Shown: piece after piece, positions 24,967-37,730 of the stretch
Layout of the letters: each line of letters opens with the position of its first letter
How positions within the stretch are numbered: the first letter of the stretch is position 1
NCBI GenBank assembly: GCA_024529925.1
Contig: JAFEUB010000912.1
Location: 724,501-788,500, forward strand
DNA length: 64,000 nt
Direction: 5' to 3'
Source: Ophthalmolycus amberensis
Lineage: Eukaryota; Chordata; Actinopteri; Perciformes; Zoarcidae
The notes under the pieces: model-generated
Seen by the model: only the letters and a program-made list of their open reading frames with translations
Database searches by the model: none
Told to the model about the DNA's origin: nothing
Made by a program: the position numbers and the translations under genes

Positions 24967-25130
24967 CACCTGTTCTCTTGGACCATGCTGCTGTTTCCCA
25001 GGTGGGATAATGTTTAATCTTTGTGCAAGGTGCATGGAAAAGTCCTTGAGAGAGTTAGATAAAGAATGGTCTCCCTGTATATAAACTCATCGCATCTGCT
25101 CCTGTTGTGTGTAGATTCTGTCGGTGCATC
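24967..25130 (+). promoter_or_regulatory. Exocrine-pancreas promoter of trypsinogen copy A (PTF1-type site, TATA box)
   Basis: An E-box CACCTG (24967-24972) is followed by a TTTCCC box (24994-24999) that runs into a second, inverted E-box CAGGTG (24999-25004). This is the known layout of the PTF1 element of acinar-cell genes. TATATAAA is at 25078-25085, which places the start site near 25110, about 20 bases before the ATG at 25131. Confidence 0.7.
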
Positions 25131-26347
25131 ATGAAGTACTTCATTATTCTGGCCCTGGTTGCTGCAGCCTGTAAGTTCTTCTATTTGTGGTGATACAATC
25201 TAAATGTATTTTTCCATGGTTTCCAGGGGCGGGATTTAAAGCTTTTTAAAATAACTAACTGGTTGTGTTACAGATGCTGCTCCCATCGAGGATGACAAGA
25301 TTGTTGGAGGCTACGAGTGCAGAAAGAACTCTTTGTCCTACCAGGTCTCTCTGAGCTCTGGCTACCACTTCTGTGGAGGCTCCCTGATCTCCAGCACCTG
25401 GGTGGTGTCTGCTGCTCACTGCTACAAGTCGTAAGCGGAGACGTTTGATTTTGCATACACACATTAGGTTCACAGTCATACTAAAAGCATCGTTAGTGGT
25501 TTAAAATTGGCGTCATTTTCTTTCAAAATAAAATGCAATCTGAGATACTGACTACCCCAATTACAGGTGCAACGTCAAATTACGATGTAGTTTAAGCCTC
25601 GTGTCTCTCTCTCTCTCTGCAGCCGCGTCCAGGTGCGTCTTGGTGAGCACAACATCGCTGTCAATGAGGGCACAGAGCAGTTCATCAACTCTGCTAAGGT
25701 CATCCGTCACCCCAGATACAACAGCCGCAACCTGGACAATGACATCATGCTGATCAAGCTGAGCAAGCCCGCCTCCCTGAACAGCTACGTCCGCGCCGTG
25801 TCCCTGCCCTCCAGCTGTGCCGGCTCTGGCACCCGCTGCCTGATCTCTGGATGGGGCAACCTCAGCAGCTCTGGAAGTCAGTAACACACTGCAGTCATAG
25901 GTGGAAAATAGCTTTAGTACATAGTGGCGTATGAGCATTTACATGTATTGTCTATCTTCCTCTCTAGGCAACTACCCTGATCGTCTGATGTGCCTGGATG
26001 CCCCCATCCTGAGCGACAGCAGCTGCAGGTCTGCCTACCCTGGACAGATCACCTCCAACATGTTCTGTGCTGGATTCCTCGAGGGAGGCAAGGACTCCTG
26101 CCAGGTACGAGCTAAAGTCATCATCGCTGTTTCTTAGTGCAACAGACTTTTGAACACTTCAGCTGACATGTTGTCCTTTCTATCTGCGTCCCATCAGGGT
26201 GACTCTGGTGGCCCCGTGGTGTGCAACGGTCAGCTGCAGGGTGTGGTGTCCTGGGGTTATGGCTGCGCCCAGAGGAACAAGCCTGGAGTCTACGCCAAGG
26301 TCTGCAACTACAACACCTGGATTCGCAACACCATGGGCTCCAACTAA
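25131..26347 (+). CDS. Trypsinogen, copy A (245 aa, five exons)
   Basis: Exons 25131-25170, 25274-25430, 25623-25876, 25968-26104 and 26198-26347 total 738 nt. The product is a secreted digestive serine protease zymogen. It has a signal peptide of about 15 residues (MKYFIILALVAAAYA) and a short activation peptide, APIEDDK, cut before IVGGYEC (enteropeptidase or autoactivation). The catalytic triad is His62 (SAAHC), Asp106 (LDNDIML) and Ser199 (GDSGGP). Asp193 in KDSCQGDSGG is the S1 residue giving Arg/Lys specificity. Twelve cysteines allow the usual six disulfides. The signal and propeptide resemble fish trypsins of the prss59/trypsin-1 kind. The exon structure and phases match vertebrate trypsinogens. 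AATAAA at 26393-26398 is the poly(A) signal. The protein differs from copy B outside exon 1 at only two residues (Gln177 and Lys224 here). Confidence 0.95.
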
Positions 26348-26398
26348 AGTCACTTTAATAGAAGCAACATAATCTCTGGAATGTTTGACTGAAATAAA

Positions 26399-27759
26399 TG
26401 ATCATCAACCTCACTCTCTGTTGTTCCTTGTTTTGTGTTGTTGGATAAAACATTCAGAATTAAAAGAATCAGCAAGCAGGAAAAAGAGAGAAATATTGTC
26501 CTTTAGAAACGAATAGAAGATGTACGTCCAAAAAACTCTGCATAAATATCAGCAATCACAAATCTACTTATCAAAAACAAATAAAATTGTCAGAAAATGA
26601 AAAACTTTTCAGCAACATTAGAGATAAAATACCTCATGAAATAAAAACGAAAATGATTTACATGTGTTTCTGTACTTTCACAACTAAAATGCTGAACTGC
26701 TGGAGAGGAAGGGAGTATACCAAATATATACATAAAGATTGTACAAACAGTTTGGCATTAGAGGGAAATTCATTATTTCAGAAAAATAAAGATACATTTT
26801 CACTGTTTCTCAAATCAGTAAAATTAAATATAACAATTCAACTCAGTCACCTTATGATGAATACTGTGTTTATTTCATCATTGATATTAACAACTAAAAA
26901 AGAGTTATATATATATATTAGATTACATTACATTACATTACATTACATTACAGTCATTTAGCAGACGCTTTTATCCAAAGCGACTTACAATGAGTGTATT
27001 CAACATGTAGGTATTCAAGAGAACTACTAGTCACCAGAAGTCATAAGTGCATCTCCTTTTTTAAACAAGCATCTGAGAGCATAAACCAGAGCAAAAGTAC
27101 AGCGCAAAAACAAATCAATACGACTACAATAAGTATTATATATATTATAAATATATATAGTATATTACTGTATATGCATGTTTGCTTCTGTTCACAAGCT
27201 TGACAAAATATCCTAACAATAAATACTATATGGAAATCAATAATTCTACACTAAGATTTAATTCATGTGTCATCACAACATCAACAATTATTTAAAAAAA
27301 CTAGGCTTGCAAACAATCCCAGTGAGGCCAACTATTGTTCCCCTTAAAAGAAATAGAAAAACTAAGTTTTGATGTGTACATTAATGTGTGGAAGCAATTG
27401 CATTTGTTGTATATTTGCCATCAGACTGCATTCAAATAAGCAGTTTGACAATTTGATTGGAGTTTATATTTATGAATCAGGAGAAGAAACAGCAGACAGC
27501 ATGAAAACATATCTTTACCTGCAGTGTGGGTGAAAATACACACATATGTTAAATACAGACAACTTACATACACTGTTGAGAGGAAAGTTATTGTTTATTT
27601 CTCCAGATGATGGTATCTTGTGCACATACACGTAATGTCTGGTAGTAATGTAGTGCATGTCATTTACAGATAAAGAGGCATTTTAAGAACAATGTAATAA
27701 AACAAAAATAGTCATTTCAAACAAACCAAAAGGTACATTTATAAATTCAGTGTACGTGA
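26399..27759. other. Spacer between the trypsinogen copies, AT-rich
   Basis: No coding exon supported apart from the repeat noted at 26923-27060. Not alignable by eye with the DNA upstream of copy A, so the spacer is not part of the duplicated tract. Confidence 0.4.
26923..27060. repeat. (TTACA)n run plus a dispersed fish repeat
   Basis: Six or so ATTAC/TTACA units (26923-26951) lead into CATTTAGCAGACGCTTTTAT (26954-26973) and CCAAAGCGACTTACAATG. I recognise this as a very common interspersed sequence in teleost genomes; the exact family (SINE or DNA-transposon end) I cannot assign. Confidence 0.6.
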
Positions 27760-27964
27760 CAGGTGGTGGGACTAAAGCTCACATTATCAATATGTTGGCT
27801 CTTGTCTTCCAGATGTGTTTTTCACACGCGTTATTCCACGACAGAAAGTTGGAAAAAACGGAAATAGTTCATGACCTTGGTGACTCAGATAGCAACGGGA
27901 CAGAGTGGGTTTAAAAGGGCCTGCAGTGCAGCTGAGCTGACACCCAGGCTGAAACGGACACAAC
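27760..27964 (+). promoter_or_regulatory. Promoter of trypsinogen copy B
   Basis: A TATA-like TTTAAAA lies at 27910-27916, about 50 bases before the ATG at 27965. An E-box CAGGTG is at 27760-27765 and a GGAAAA motif (TTTTCC reversed) near 27850, but the compact E-box plus TTTCCC arrangement of copy A is not present. The sequence does not resemble the copy A promoter. Confidence 0.5.
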
Positions 27965-29196
27965 ATGAAGGCTTTCATTATTCTGGCTCTGTTCGCAGTG
28001 GCATGTGAGTATGAATATCACTTTTTAGTTGTTCTTTAAAGTAATCTTGTCCATTTTATGACAGTGTGTAGAGGTTTCTTTTAAAGATTTTTTTGAACAT
28101 TGAACCTTTTATTATTTCCATCAGATGCTGCTCCCATCGAGGATGACAAGATTGTTGGAGGCTACGAGTGCAGAAAGAACTCTTTGTCCTACCAGGTCTC
28201 TCTGAGCTCTGGCTACCACTTCTGTGGAGGCTCCCTGATCTCCAGCACCTGGGTGGTGTCTGCTGCTCACTGCTACAAGTCGTAAGCGGAGACGTTTGAT
28301 TTTGCATACACACATTAGGTTCACAGTCATACTAAAAGCATCGTTAGTGGTTTAAAATTGGCGTCATTTTCTTTCAAAATAAAATGCAATCTGAGCTACT
28401 GACTACCCCAATTGCAGGTGCAACGTCAAATTACGATGTAGTTTAAGCCTCGTGTCTCTCTCTCTCTGCAGCCGCGTCCAGGTGCGTCTTGGTGAGCACA
28501 ACATCGCTGTCAATGAGGGCACAGAGCAGTTCATCAACTCTGCTAAGGTCATCCGTCACCCCAGATACAACAGCCGCAACCTGGACAATGACATCATGCT
28601 GATCAAGCTGAGCAAGCCCGCCTCCCTGAACAGCTACGTCCGCGCCGTGTCCCTGCCCTCCAGCTGTGCCGGCTCTGGCACCCGCTGCCTGATCTCTGGA
28701 TGGGGCAACCTCAGCAGCTCTGGAAGTCAGTAACACACTGCAGTCATAGGTGGAAAATAGCTTTAGTACATAGTGGGGTATGAGCATTTACATGTATTGT
28801 CTATCTTCCTCTCTAGGCAACTACCCTGATCGTCTGATGTGCCTGGATGCCCCCATCCTGAGCGACAGCAGCTGCAGGTCTGCCTACCCTGGAGAGATCA
28901 CCTCCAACATGTTCTGTGCTGGATTCCTCGAGGGAGGCAAGGACTCCTGCCAGGTACGAGCTAAAGTCATCATCGCTGTTTCTTAGTGCAACAGACTTTT
29001 GAACACTTCAGCTGACATGTTGTCCTTTCTATCTGCGTCCCATCAGGGTGACTCTGGTGGCCCCGTGGTGTGCAACGGTCAGCTGCAGGGTGTGGTGTCC
29101 TGGGGTTATGGCTGCGCCCAGAGGAACCAGCCTGGAGTCTACGCCAAGGTCTGCAACTACAACACCTGGATTCGCAACACCATGGGCTCCAACTAA
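27965..29196 (+). CDS. Trypsinogen, copy B (245 aa, five exons)
   Basis: Exons 27965-28004, 28125-28281, 28472-28725, 28817-28953 and 29047-29196 total 738 nt, with the same exon lengths and phases as copy A. Signal peptide MKAFIILALFAVAYA, propeptide APIEDDK, then IVGGYEC. The triad His62, Asp106 and Ser199, the specificity residue Asp193 and twelve cysteines are all intact. Exon 1, intron 1, promoter and 3' UTR are unlike copy A. From the last three bases of intron 1 to about ten bases past the stop the two are nearly identical, including three introns. Residue changes against A in that tract are Q177E and K224Q. AATAAA is at 29244-29249. A functional digestive protease gene by all visible criteria. 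Confidence 0.95.
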
Positions 29197-29259
29197 AGTC
29201 ACTTCAGTCCTTTGTTAAAGGACAGAAAACTGCATATGCCTTCAATAAAAAGAAAGATC

Positions 29260-30713
29260 AAATACATCTCATCTAATTGATTTCTTGGCAGAGCAAAACA
29301 TATTGTACTTAAACTTATAAATTTGGACTTTTAAAATATGATGCCACAGCTCCTTAATCGCCTTTGACAGAAACTCCCAACTCCAGATGTTTAAGACTAC
29401 AGGTAATAACTGTAAGCTACTGTATTTGCTCCTCATTATATTGATTCACAAGTTACTTCTGTTATCAAGCAATATTAAAAGGATAATGGTGACATAACCT
29501 TCTTCTTAACCTAATATTTATGATTCAAGGATCTCATGAATGGAGATTAAAGGTGCACACAGTCTGACCTAAAAATGACAGACATAATCAAATATCAATA
29601 CAAAAATGGCCTTTATTGGTTTTAAGACAAACTTAACAAAATCAAGGCTGATGCTGAAGCATGAAACAGTATTTTTCAAAGGCAGTGAGAAAGTGTGGGT
29701 GTTCAACGTTGCACTTTGTATTTCAGGTGTGGAATGTGTATTTGTTAGTGTATTTTCTAGAGAAATGTAGCATCACTTATTTCAGCCATTATATTACAAG
29801 TCCACAAAAGAGCAAAGTCTTTGACAAACATGTGCACGAGTCAAGCCGATACTTACTTTGAATGTAAATACAAAATGCTGATGCACGTCCTTGTTGGAGG
29901 CCAGAACAAAACTAATTTGAAATGAGTCCACATCACTTCCTCTGAAACATTATGAATAACAGTTCACTTGCGGAAGACGAGACCTGCGTGATTTGAAATG
30001 CACGCATTTGAAATTAAATTCACATTGGTCATAAAGCCAATGCATGTTTTAAGAGCTGTTTGTAATCAAAACTTTCACAGCAATAAGGGCGAATAAATTA
30101 ACTCAGTGTGACGTCTGCCGCTCTGATCAGTGCAGTTATAAAATGAAGATGCCAGGAGGATAAATGAAGGCTCCACATGCTTTCAGTGGTTATTACATTG
30201 TTTTAATCAAACTTATTTTCCATAATAAGTCATTTATAAATAGCACAGTTTCTGTTTTCAAATGCTGATTTTGTTGAAGCTGATGATATTATCCCAGGGC
30301 TGACTCTAGCTGGCTCTAATGCACTGAATAATATGTGGAGCATCTTTTTTTGACACGTTCTGCATCTCTTGTTTTGTTTTTTTGATGGACAGAAATGTAA
30401 TTACAGAAACTAACGACAGGCTCGTGGCTTCTAGCTGAAGCTGCTTGATGAACGACATGAAAGCAGAAAGTGTCCCTATTATTTAGTACATTCACGTGTG
30501 TATATTTTCAAAATCTGTAAACGGTCAGGCATGACAAGTCGAATACACGATTGTAAACAAATCTTCCACATAATGTTTTGATGCATTTCATTTCCCATAA
30601 CCGTACCAGGTGTAAACGGACAGTTTGCACAGTTCTTATTTTAGGACTACAGGGTCCTCTGTGTTAAACTTGATGAACACAGAAGGAGCAGTAACGCATC
30701 TGCATTTAGGTCT
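29260..30713. other. Convergent spacer: end of trypsinogen B and probable 3' UTR of the AT-hook zinc-finger gene
   Basis: No supported coding exon. A TTTATT at 29612-29617 is the clearest minus-strand AATAAA, about 1.1 kb past the stop codon at 30714, leaving only a few hundred bases between the two converging transcripts. Confidence 0.4.
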
Positions 30714-33700
30714 TTACAGCTGGCCTCTAGCATGCTGCAAATAATGGTGATAAAGGTCGGCGATGACGGGATATGCATCGCCACACACGGCACACTTAAC
30801 GCCGTCTGCCGACGCCTCATTTGATACGCTGTCATTTCGGCTAACGTGTCTTTTCACAGTTCTCAAAGGATGAATTGGTTTTCCAAGTGCGTTTTCATCT
30901 ATTCCGTCACGACCGGTTCCTCTATCTTGGACCAAACGTGTGCTGCTGGGACGCTGAGGAGCTTTACCCAAATCAAGACCTTTACTTTTGACAAAGGGAA
31001 TCGTGGGCGCTCGAGGCGACTCTTGCGCCGCTAGGTCTGGACACTTGGATAAAAGGCCCAGAGGACCGTTGTAGTGTTCCTCAGGATCTGGATGTAATGC
31101 AGCCATGTGGTTATTTGCGGGAGGCAAAAACATTTTCTTGTTGGACTGTGTATGATCGTCTATGGATAAATCGAAATCGGAGTCCTTGTGCGTTGAGGAA
31201 TGGCAAAGCTGGTGACTGAACAGCAGATCTAGAGTCTTAAAGCTGCACCTGCACTGCTCGCACTGATAAGGCAGAAACACCTTCTTGGGCCTGACCTGAA
31301 TCCACTGGAACTCCGGGTGCTCGCTCATGTGTTTTTCATACGAATGCACAAACCGAAACCCTTGCCCGCACTGAGGACAAGTGAAGCGCCCGCGTCTCTG
31401 TCGATGGATTCTCTGATGACGCCACAGTTTCTTCCAGGTTTCCAGAGTCTTGCCGCAACAGGAACACGTGTAACTTTGACCCGAGGCGTGGGTGAGCATG
31501 TGGGCTCGGAGTCGGCCCATGTGTCTGAACAGTCGCCCGCAGCTCGGACACAAATATTTCTTGGGGTCCGAGCGGTTATCTAGTTTGTTTAACTTTGACA
31601 CGAGGTGCGAGAGATGGTGAGCCGGTACAACCGTCGACTGGAACGGTTTCTTTAAGTTAGCCAAGCGTTTCTTGGCACGGGTCCGTGACGTCATCTTCTG
31701 TGTTTCACGGTTGGTACCTGTGAGGGAGGAAGCTGAATTGCGTCCCGGTGAACACCGGAGCGCAGGCACCGTGTACTGTATCAATGACATCGTCTCTTCC
31801 TCCTTTATCGCAGAGCTGGAGGCGCTTCTCTCTCCTCTGCACTGACTGCGATGGGCACTAAATTCAGACAGCACACCAAACAGCTTGTCACAATACAAGC
31901 AGCGATAAAGCTTGGCGCCGGTGTGGGCTCTCATGTGGCCGTTGAACTCCTGCAGATGGTCAAACACATTCTTGCAGATGTGGCACGTGTACGTCAGTGC
32001 AGGCTTTGCGCGCCTGTTGGCTTGCGAATCGTCGCTGCTTGCTGGAGGTCTACAGGAGTGATTTTTTGCGTTGCTATAATGAGTGAACGCTTTCTCGCAG
32101 CGTGTGCAGTTGTACCGCTTCACGGACCAGTGTGTGAGCTCGTGGACACGGAGGAAATAGGCCTGACCGAAAGCTTTGCCACATATATCACATTTATAAG
32201 GCTTCTCTCCCGTGTGGACACGCACGTGTCTTATGAGCGCCGACTGAAACGGGAACGTTTTACCGCAGTACTGGCACACTTTTTGTTCCCTCTTTTCTTG
32301 TGGAGCGGGTCTACGAAGCCCCTCGCCGTTTTCGTGGTCGTCCCCTCGGCTGTGTTTCTCAGATTTGTTGTTCTCGGAGTCCTGGTCCAGCATTCGCGCG
32401 TGCATCTTCATATGGGAGGAATACTCAGAGCAGGAGAATTTGATCTTGCAAAATGGACATTTTTGATATATGTTGCTCTTTTTGTGCGTCTTGAGGTGAA
32501 GATTTAAGTTCGAATTTTTGCTGAAACCTTTGTCACATTCGGGGCATTTGAAAGGCCGTTCTCCTGTATGAATGCGTTGGTGTATGATGAACTGAGAGAG
32601 AAATTTAAACGTCTGACTACAGTAACCACATTTTAAAAGACTTTTCGCCCCCTTTTTTATGTAGCTGACCTTAGAGCCGGCTTCCTTGCACTCGTCACCA
32701 TAGTCTGTATTTTGTTGAGCGTCATCGCTGCTTTTATGAGCCTCTACAAGCTGCTCTCTCTGTAACAAAACACTCCGTATTCTCCTCCTCCTCTTGCCGC
32801 CTCTCTTGCGCCTGAAGGCCCTGTTTGGACCCTGAGCTTTAACTGTGGTGTTGGCATTGCACTGTAAAGATTTCGGACTATTTGACTCTGAGATAGGATT
32901 TAAATGATCCAGCTCTACCTCCACATTCTCGGCTTTCACAGCAGGTGGGACTCCGACAGCTTTAGCTGGTTGCTCAGAGGACGTTACAACATCTGTGCTG
33001 GAGGACTGTGCATTCGGCACGCTTTTTGGGGATCCGATACTGCTTTTTGATTGTGACTCCTCGCTGCCATTCACGTCGGCAGACTGTTTCATGTTCACAG
33101 GGTCTTCGCTCTGAGTCGGGCTTACCACCTTTAGACTATTTAAACCCTCTGAAGAAATAGCTTTAGGCTCAGCTGCTGGCTGGGAACTCAGTTTTCTTTG
33201 CGGTGATGCGACCTCCTTTAATTCCGTCTGCTGCTCTTGCCCTTCTTGCTGGCACAGTTGACCGCTCTTTCCATCCGTATCAGTCTCTTGTTTGTCAGTG
33301 TTTAGTTCCACCTGCTTATCAGTCTCTGCTCTCTCCCCACAGCCGGTGTCGTTGGTCGGCAGCGACGAGGCCTCCTGGGAAACATCCAGCCGGCACACTT
33401 TAGCTGGAACTTGCTGATCAGCCAGTTTAGAGCTTCTTCTTTTAACACCTTGAAAGATCGATGTATTACTACTTTCTGTAGGCGTCCCCTCAGTTGGTTT
33501 GGGGTCTACGTTGCTTTCCGATTCCGGCGTTCCTTCCTGTGTCGAAGCTTGTTCACCTCTACTCCTCAGGCGCCGTGCAGGACCACCAACACTATTAACA
33601 GAAGCAGCGGCAGCAGGAGCACTGGCAGCAGCAGCCTCAACAACCATAGTTTTAAAAGGTGCCATCTCTGATTTTCTGGGTCTGCCTCTTTTTCGTTTTG

Positions 33701-34855
33701 GCAGCACGGGGACAACATCTTGTACTTTACCGTCAGACACAGTATGAAGAGCAGACATCTCATTAAGAGGTGAATTACTGATTAAGGGAACGACTCTTGG
33801 CAAAGGAAGTGTTGTGCTTATCTCCTTATGTTGAACTGCATCATAACCAGCCAAACCTGGATCTTTTTTGTCTTTAGTCAACAGCGGTTTGATTTTACGT
33901 GGGCGGCCACGTTTCTTGTGGACCTCCACAGGCTGTCCACGGCTGTCTGTAGTAGAGCTGCACACAATTGCGGGCGTCTGAGACTTTGCTTCCATCTCTG
34001 CCTGTGCAGGTGTGTGCTCGCTGTGTTGACAATTTGTTCCGCCTGCTGTTTCAGAGTTAAGTCGGCCTTCAGACTCCACCTGCCCCGATGAGTGGGATTC
34101 AGGTGCAGGTTGAGTCACTTCTGCTGCTTTCATTTCCTCTCCCCACTTAGAGTCCACGTCTTCCTCACTGCCTCTCTTGTCTTCAGGTATCTGTGAGAAA
34201 GAAAAAAAAAAAAAAAACTGCATTTGTCACAAATGTAGAAATGGTATAAGTTTTCGAAAATGCTATAAATATAAAGACGTCCAAAAAAAACATGCATCTA
34301 CACAAGTGTTAACGCCGTCATAATTAGTTCTGTGGTGTTAACGTCTATATGTATGCAGGTAAACCCTGAAGCTATCAGGAGTACAGTAGAAGACCACATG
34401 CTCATGAATATGCATGGGAAAATTAACAAACAAATGTATCTCTCAAAATACAATAAAAGTCTATTATTAAATCTTAATGTGTTTATTTAGGAACTGTCCT
34501 CACTTCATCTGGATGTCGTAAACATAAACAAAACAAAATGATTCACTGCACACTTAGTCTAAATGTGATATATTCAAAAACTATTTTGAAAAAAAGAAAC
34601 ACGATAGTCCTTAAAGAGCCCTCAAGTTTAAAAGTGTTTCTACATAAAAATACATCAATGTTCCAATCGTAGGTTAATCCAGAACGTGGGCTGTAACCTG
34701 TAATAGACAGCATAACGTTTGTCTCTCTCACTAACTACCTGCTTGCAGTCCAAAGGCGCATGAATGGAATTGCGAGGATGCGACGGCGCGGCGGTTAACT
34801 CAGAGACTGTATCTTGGTCACTGCTTCCTCTGCTGAAGGACATTTTACTCCCCAT
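30714..34855 (-). CDS. C2H2 zinc-finger protein with two AT-hooks (1,197 aa)
   Basis: Exon 1 is 34739-34855 (117 nt, phase 0, starts MGSKMSFSRGSSDQD; donor CAG|GTAGTT). Exon 2 is 30714-34190 after a long poly-T tract and CTTTCTCACAG. Two AT-hook cores lie in the N-terminal third: KKRGRPRKIKP (about 33,890-33,925) and KRKRGRPRKSE (about 33,675-33,710). A second basic patch (RRKRGGKRRRRIRS, near 32,780-32,820) may be a nuclear localisation signal. Thirteen fingers follow from about 32,635 downward in clusters of 3, 3, 2, 4 and a single C-terminal one (CAVCGDAYPV...HYLQHARGQL) at the stop. The AT-hooks plus C2H2 clusters point to a chromatin or DNA-binding regulator. An acceptor just upstream of the ATG (TTTAATTCACAG) implies a noncoding first exon, probably near 36.2-36.5 kb. 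Unlike its left-hand relatives the coding intron is phase 0. Confidence 0.87.
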
Positions 34856-34859
34856 GTCA

Positions 34860-37730
34860 AGAGTCTGTGAATTAAACAGTGACAAGGAGGCTAACTCACA
34901 AAAACAGGAATGTGCATTCCTACAGAAATCACGACACAATACATTTAACAGACTAGCTCACCTATTATTATTATTACTGCTGGCTTGAATACACTGCATG
35001 CATCTAATACAGCCCATCAACTCCTTCAGGAGAGTTAAGTCGGTGTATGTGACAAACAGAAAAATCAGAGATTCAAGCAGCGGCGTCTACAGAGAGAAGC
35101 CTGCTGTAAGCAATCACCGGGCAGATTTATTCTGGATTAGTATGCGTTGCTTTGCCAGACTTCAGAGTTTCCCCACAAATAAAAACAACAGAAATTGTTA
35201 GTTACTGCCAAATGAGACATCTGTCCAGAGAGATAGCCACGTAGCAGATTGGTGACTCATTCTACGGGGAACTGTGGAGTTGGGAAAGTCTTTCCTATCT
35301 GACGCAACCGGTGGTAGAAAGAACATTTACTCAAGAACTAAACTTAAATACAATACTGAGGTGGTTGGTATTTTATTTTGAGTAATACCACTTCAGGGTT
35401 AGCAAACGCTTCACTACATTTCAGAGAGGAATATTGTACTTGCCTCCATTACTTTTACATGAGTTACTGTTAGACATTTTTATAAATGATGACATATCAA
35501 TACAGAACAATCCACCCAGATGTTTATTCATTAACTATATGCTGTATTAAAATGCTGCTTACAAGTTAAGACATCAGAAATAACAATCCAATATAATGGA
35601 ACGCCAACAAAAGACAATATATTAAAGTAAAACAGCAAAACAATGAATCCTTTAACATTATCTATATACTTCTGTACTTTAACTTTAGTAATAATCTTCA
35701 TGCAGGAGTTTAGCTCGTCGTGGAAATGTTTCACATTGTAATATTGCTTCTTTTACTCAAGTGGAATATGGAAACACGTTCTCTTTCTCCATTATAACAC
35801 ACCACAAAAGTTACATAGACATAAGCTAGTGCACCACTTGACTGAATGAATGCAGTACACCGGTGTGTCGAGATAGAGAGTGGCTGCTAATGTCTGCAGA
35901 CTCATCTCATGGAGTCTTTCTGATGCACTGAGCAAACGGCTTTTGATTGCCAATGCTCACACACACACTCACTGAGACGTAAACGTGGCCCCAACGGATC
36001 ACTTAACGTGTATTTCAATCACATATGACCCAGACAGCTTAATTAATAACTAATTATTATACAAAGCTACTAACAGCATGCATGTAAGCGTTATCTGTTG
36101 GGAGGCCACATTGCTAGCTCCATTTAATTAACGTCACAGGCCACACGAACCTCACCGTTAACTACGATGTCAGCTCATAATACCTTCTTTATAGCGAACA
36201 TATGTATATGTGGGATACCTGTCAACAGCTGTCACCAGATGCGACGGTTGGTACCGTTAGTAAACACAAAGTGCTTGCCTGAGTGGGAGAGTGCGTAGCC
36301 ATTCACTGACCGCTGATCAATTAGCTAGCATTGGCTAGCTCAAAGCTAACGTGTGCGCTGTCGTTTGCGTGTCTGTTAGGCACTTCTTTTTTTTTGACAA
36401 TCGTGCATTGGTCTGGGAGCTGATCTGATAATTTGGACCTTGGCTTTCTCTTCTTTTTTCAGAGCAGTTTGCAGCAGTGAGCCACTCGAGATCCGCGCAC
36501 GAAGTAACCCGAACGTGTCAATCACGGAGTGGATGCTTCAGGTGGCGTGGGACATTTGGGAATTATGATTTGTTCTGTAGAAGGAAGGAGCAATACACAA
36601 CGTGAAAATGTGATATGTGAGATATAACGTTTGCGGACAGGAAGCATGAAAGTAAAAAATAAAATCGTTGCACATCGCAATCATTAATTCGGCTAGTAGA
36701 CAAACTACCACCTGTCACATCTCAAAGTTCGTACATCAATCACCTAAACGTGTTTATGCGCCGTTGTTTTCTGCTCCACACACACAGGGTTTCTAGATTA
36801 CAGGCATACAAACAGCACATGAACGCCGCATCCACGTTTTGGATATTTACCTCATCACAAATGGACTCACACAGCGCCTTGTTGTTGCTTTGAAATGGCC
36901 CCATGGATGTATTGAGTGTGGCCCCCTCTGCTGGAGATTAGGGCCGCAAGACAGACAACAAGCATGCGATAGACCACTACATCACTGAGGAAAAGGAGCT
37001 ATAGAAAAATAAAAAAAGGAGGCGGCGAATATATACTTCTATAACTTATTTTTAGGATTCTATATTACCACTTACCTTGCTGACACGTGTCATATTCTTA
37101 CTGGCACTGTGCTAAAAGTATTACATATCAAACTGCCAAAATAAGTACTTGCACTGCAGGCGAGGTCAGATTTATGCACTCAGTCCATTCACCATGAGAA
37201 TAACCTTGTTGATAATATCACATGCTGCTTTATCCCATAAACACACACACTGAAATCGAAAATATAGTTTAATAAAACATAATATACTGCATTCGTGAAG
37301 TCTGACAAAGCTAGTAAAAACACATAATGTATTTTGGTCAATTCCGCACAGCCTCACATCACATTTCTGAGCATACTAAAAACATAGAAAACAAAAAAAC
37401 AGTACCTGGTTATCCCACCAAACATGGGTAAATCAAGCACATAGGTTTTGATGATTAACTTTATGGATTTACATTAACTATAACAATTTCATGGGGACCA
37501 TTATTGGACTGTTTACAGTATTGACAAAAGAAATCCAGCTTAATTAAGATGCACGTTTGTTGTCACTAGTAATCCTACACTACTTCATCTTCAAAAGCCA
37601 GGAAGCATTGTGTTCCTGTACAATGAAGCTAAACAAGTAGATGCTCTTCAAACAGGACTGCCTTTATGCTCTTGGTCCATCATGAACATAAAATGTGACA
37701 TGCAAATTGGATTTTGCCTCTCTAGTTGTG
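34860..37730. other. 5' region of the AT-hook gene and 3' flank of the next gene
   Basis: No coding exon supported. A dense group of GCTAGC and GCTAAC words (36,315-36,360) beside a CpG-containing stretch at 36,480-36,530 marks a likely promoter. On the minus strand GACAG|GTATCC near 36,226 is a possible donor of a noncoding exon. The part below 37,730 is probably the 3' UTR of the 490-residue gene. Confidence 0.4.
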
